DNA from: Ruminococcus sp.
GTDB lineage: Bacteria > Bacillota_A > Clostridia > Oscillospirales > Acutalibacteraceae
DNA: 16,252 bases
Assembly: GCA_017481395.1 (NCBI GenBank)
Contig: JAFUPE010000018.1
Location: forward strand, 1-16,252
Reading direction: 5' to 3'
Below, in pieces: positions 13,741-16,252 of this stretch. The number at the start of each line of letters is the position of its first letter. Position 1 is the stretch's first letter. Made by a program: the position numbers and the translations under genes. The notes beneath the pieces were generated by a model that saw only the letters and a program-made list of their open reading frames with translations, made no database searches and was not told where the DNA came from.

Positions 13741-14811
13741 ATGAATTTTTTTAAATGCGTCAGTAAAACCAAAGCCGCTTTAATATGGGTAGGAGTACTG
13801 TCGTTCATTTCGGGACTGTTTATATTTTCTACAGAATGCAAGGACGGAGCAACAAACGGAGTTCTTTTATGCCTTGGGGTGTTGGTGCCTTCGCTGTTTC
13901 CTTTCTTTATACTATCCTCATTTTTAGCAGAAAGCGAAATCCTTGACTGTCTTTCGCCTGTGTTAAACCCTGCGGCAAAGCTAATACTGGGTACAAGAGG
14001 AATCTGCCTTGTGCCTGTAATTCTGGGGGTTGTAGGCGGTTATCCCGTAGGAGCAAGGGCAATATCGGCACTTTACGCCAAAGGCAGTATTGATAAAAAC
14101 GAAGCCGACAGGCTAAGCTGTATTTGCTGTTCCGCGGGACCGGGGTTCTTAGTAACCTTTGTAGGAGTTTCTTTGCTAAATAGTAAAGAGGCGGGAATTA
14201 TTCTGCTTTCATCTCAGATAATAAGTATAGCTGTACTTTGCGTGCTTTCAAGATTTATATTCGGAAAAGGCGAAACAAATAACGAAAAACCGTTGAACAA
14301 ACCTAAAACAAGTGTGTCTGAGGTGTTGGTAAGCTCGGTAAATTCAGCTGTTAAATCAGCTGCCGGTATGTGCGGCTTCGTAATAGCCTTTTCGGTTATC
14401 TGCAACGTGCTTACCGAAGGCTTTGGAGTAAGCAATGCTCTTGGTAAAATATTTATATCGACTCTTGAAATCACCACAGGAGTAAGCATGATTTCGGGAG
14501 AGGTTAGCTTAGAGCTTTTGTCAGCATTAACAGGCTTTGGGGGAATCTGCGTGCACCTGCAGATTTTCAGAGAGCTTAAGGGTGTAGAATTTTCGAAGGT
14601 AAGATTTTACATTTTTAGACTGATTCAATGCGGAATTTCTTTAGTGTCGGCAAAATTACTACTTCTTGTATTTCCTGTAACCGAAGAGGTTTTCTCTACA
14701 ATATCAAAACCACCCGAGGTTACCTTTTATTCAGGTATAGTCGGGTGTGTAGCTTTGGTTGTTACATCAGTAATTTTTATTATAGCTTTGAGAAATAAGC
14801 AGTTATCTTAA
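13741..14811 (+). CDS. ylbJ: Sporulation integral membrane protein YlbJ
   Basis: 356 residues, slightly shorter than Bacillus YlbJ (about 408). YlbJ is a polytopic mother-cell membrane protein needed for spore cortex formation, with a nucleoside-recognition (GATE) fold; its substrate is not known. About eight hydrophobic segments are seen: roughly 12-30, 41-63, 86-104, 135-172 (probably two), 207-225, 236-252, 260-272, 293-311 and 330-350. The conserved GGYPVGAR (99-106) and CSAGPGF (130-136) motifs are present. A hydrophilic loop (174-195) separates two halves. Start: ATG at 13741 with GGTGA (13731-13735) 5 bases upstream; the GTG at 13732 overlaps that site. It is divergent from yqfC, another sigma-E sporulation gene, and is followed after 13 bases by asnB. 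A -10-like CATATATA at 13717-13724 overlaps the yqfC -35 box. Confidence 0.9.
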   Translation: MNFFKCVSKTKAALIWVGVLSFISGLFIFSTECKDGATNGVLLCLGVLVPSLFPFFILSSFLAESEILDCLSPVLNPAAKLILGTRGICLVPVILGVVGGYPVGARAISALYAKGSIDKNEADRLSCICCSAGPGFLVTFVGVSLLNSKEAGIILLSSQIISIAVLCVLSRFIFGKGETNNEKPLNKPKTSVSEVLVSSVNSAVKSAAGMCGFVIAFSVICNVLTEGFGVSNALGKIFISTLEITTGVSMISGEVSLELLSALTGFGGICVHLQIFRELKGVEFSKVRFYIFRLIQCGISLVSAKLLLLVFPVTEEVFSTISKPPEVTFYSGIVGCVALVVTSVIFIIALRNKQLS

Positions 14812-14824
14812 CGGAGGTATGTTT

Positions 14825-16252
14825 ATGTGCGGAATAGCAGGACTCATAAGCAGGGTTAAAAGCATGGAGTATAAAGAAAGTATTGCTCCAAAAATGCTTA
14901 ATACGCTTTTAAGGCGAGGGCCTGACGAAGGTGGTGTGTACGTTGACGAAGAAGCACTTTTGGTTCACAGGCGTCTTGCGGTAGTAGACATTGAAAACGG
15001 AAAACAGCCTATGCACTACTGCAGAGGCAACGAACATTACGTGCTTGTATATAACGGCGAGCTTTATAATACCGAAGAGGTAAGAAAAGAGCTTGAAAAC
15101 TGCGGTTATGCATTTGAAAGCCACTCTGACACCGAGGTGGTTCTTAAGGCTTACGTAGAGTATAAGGAAAAGTGTGCTGAGAAATTCAATGGTATTTTTG
15201 CCTTTGCTGCTTACGAATGCCACAGCAAAAAGCTGTTCCTTTGCAGAGACAGAATAGGAGTTAAGCCTCTGTTTTATTGCCACAAAGGCAGCGAGCTTTC
15301 CTTCGGTTCAGAGATTAAATCTGTGCTCAGCTCGGGGCTTGCCACAAGCGAGGTAAACGAACAGGGTCTTTATGAGATTTTCTTTTTAGGTCCTGCAAGA
15401 ACCTCCGGTGTAGGAATTTTTAAGGATATTGAGGAAATCAAGCCCGGCGAATACGGGGTTTTCAGCGACGGCAGGCTTTATAAAAATCAGTATTTTAAGA
15501 TTGAAGCCAAGGAGCATCCACATAACGAAAGCGAAACAGTTGAATACACAAAGTGGATTATAGAGGACGCTATTAAGCGTCAGCTTGTATCTGACGTACC
15601 CTTGTGCACCTTTCTTTCGGGAGGACTTGACAGCAGTATTATAACAAACTGTGCGTCTAAATCTGCTTTGGATAAGAGCGAAAGAATTCACAGCTACTCG
15701 GTAGAATACCGCGACAACGAAAAATATTTTAAGAAAAGCCTTTTTCAGCCTAACCGCGACTATGAGTTTATTAAGCTTATGTCAAAACACTCTGACACAT
15801 GGCATCACGAGGTTATTATAGACAACACACTTTTGGCAGAGGCTCTTACAGATGCAACAATGGCAAGAGATTTGCCGGGCATGGCAGACGTGGACTCTTC
15901 TCTGCTTTTATTCTGTAAAGAAGTAAAAAAACAATTTACCGTTGCCTTATCGGGAGAATGCGCCGACGAGCTTTTCGGTGGGTACCCTTGGTATCACAGA
16001 GAAGAAATATTGTTTGAGGACAGTTTTCCTTGGTCGAGAAGTCAGGATATACGAGAAAGTATATTAAAGAAAAACGTGCTTAAAAACGGTAAGGAGTACG
16101 TAAGAAGCAGGTATCTTGACACAATCAGCAAAACCGACAAGTTACCTACAGACAGCAAGCTTGAGGGCAGAATGCGGGAAATGTTTATGCTTAACTTCAA
16201 CTGGTTTATGCAGTGCTTACTTGACCGCAAGGATAGAATGAGTATGTACACA
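14825..16252 (+). CDS. asnB: Glutamine-hydrolysing asparagine synthetase, N-terminal 476 residues (runs off the window)
   Basis: Makes asparagine from aspartate, glutamine and ATP. The N-terminal glutaminase domain starts with the catalytic Cys2 (MCGIAG) and carries RRGPDEGG (30-37), NGELYN (77-82), SDTEVV (101-106) and RDRIGVKPLFY (141-151). The synthetase domain has the ATP pyrophosphatase loop SGGLDSS (265-271) and SGECADELFGGY (376-387). All key residues are present, so the visible part looks functional. The frame is open to the last base, and the family usually has 500-620 residues. Start: ATG at 14825, with GGAGG (14813-14817) 7 bases upstream. The 13-base gap to ylbJ indicates one transcript. 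No separate promoter or terminator lies between them, so at least part of its expression may come with sporulation, as for AsnO of Bacillus; that is inferred. Confidence 0.95.
   Translation, partial: MCGIAGLISRVKSMEYKESIAPKMLNTLLRRGPDEGGVYVDEEALLVHRRLAVVDIENGKQPMHYCRGNEHYVLVYNGELYNTEEVRKELENCGYAFESHSDTEVVLKAYVEYKEKCAEKFNGIFAFAAYECHSKKLFLCRDRIGVKPLFYCHKGSELSFGSEIKSVLSSGLATSEVNEQGLYEIFFLGPARTSGVGIFKDIEEIKPGEYGVFSDGRLYKNQYFKIEAKEHPHNESETVEYTKWIIEDAIKRQLVSDVPLCTFLSGGLDSSIITNCASKSALDKSERIHSYSVEYRDNEKYFKKSLFQPNRDYEFIKLMSKHSDTWHHEVIIDNTLLAEALTDATMARDLPGMADVDSSLLLFCKEVKKQFTVALSGECADELFGGYPWYHREEILFEDSFPWSRSQDIRESILKKNVLKNGKEYVRSRYLDTISKTDKLPTDSKLEGRMREMFMLNFNWFMQCLLDRKDRMSMYT

Overview
The window looks like chromosomal DNA from a low-GC, endospore-forming Gram-positive bacterium of the class Clostridia, probably a gut-type member of the Oscillospirales. 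The evidence is: the sporulation genes yqfC, yqfD and ylbJ; a T-box leader on threonyl-tRNA synthetase; the clostridial ThrRS subtype; a BspA-type leucine-rich-repeat protein with a C-terminal dockerin; and Shine-Dalgarno sites of the AGGAGG/GGTGA type. The taxonomic placement is inference. I see no phage, IS element, CRISPR array, tRNA or rRNA. Apart from the first bases, this is an intact, mostly housekeeping and sporulation region.

Layout, left to right. Positions 9-1541 hold thrS on the minus strand (3' part cut by the window edge and carrying an in-frame UAG) with its T-box leader, terminator and sigma-A promoter. Positions 1549-4402 hold two minus-strand envelope genes: a secreted LRR-dockerin protein, and upstream of it an eight-helix membrane protein with a 200-residue acidic tail. 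Positions 4573-5166 (plus) encode a very small, catalytically degenerate SpoIID-like protein. It converges on a D-Ala-D-Ala carboxypeptidase gene (5197-6537, minus), which diverges from a small metallophosphoesterase (6633-7319, plus). From 7463 to 11236 the minus strand carries recG and, upstream, fakA/yloV, a neighbourhood also known from other Firmicutes. From 11396 to 13671 the minus strand carries ymdB, yqfD and yqfC. Divergent from yqfC are ylbJ and asnB (13741 to the window end, plus).

How the genes fit together. Three functions dominate: translation under amino-acid control (thrS); envelope and peptidoglycan work (DacF/DacA-type carboxypeptidase, SpoIID-like protein, FakA lipid supply); and sporulation (YqfC/YqfD/YlbJ, possibly with the asparagine synthetase 13 bp behind ylbJ). 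Good sigma-A promoters with 16-17 bp spacers can be read in front of thrS, the membrane protein, dacF, fakA, recG and ymdB. A sigma-E-like promoter can be read in front of yqfC.

The most unusual items are the shrunken SpoIID-like protein lacking the catalytic glutamate, the recG promoter whose start site falls inside the fakA terminator stem, and a metallophosphoesterase with two altered metal-2 ligands. I did not find a clearly new multi-gene system.
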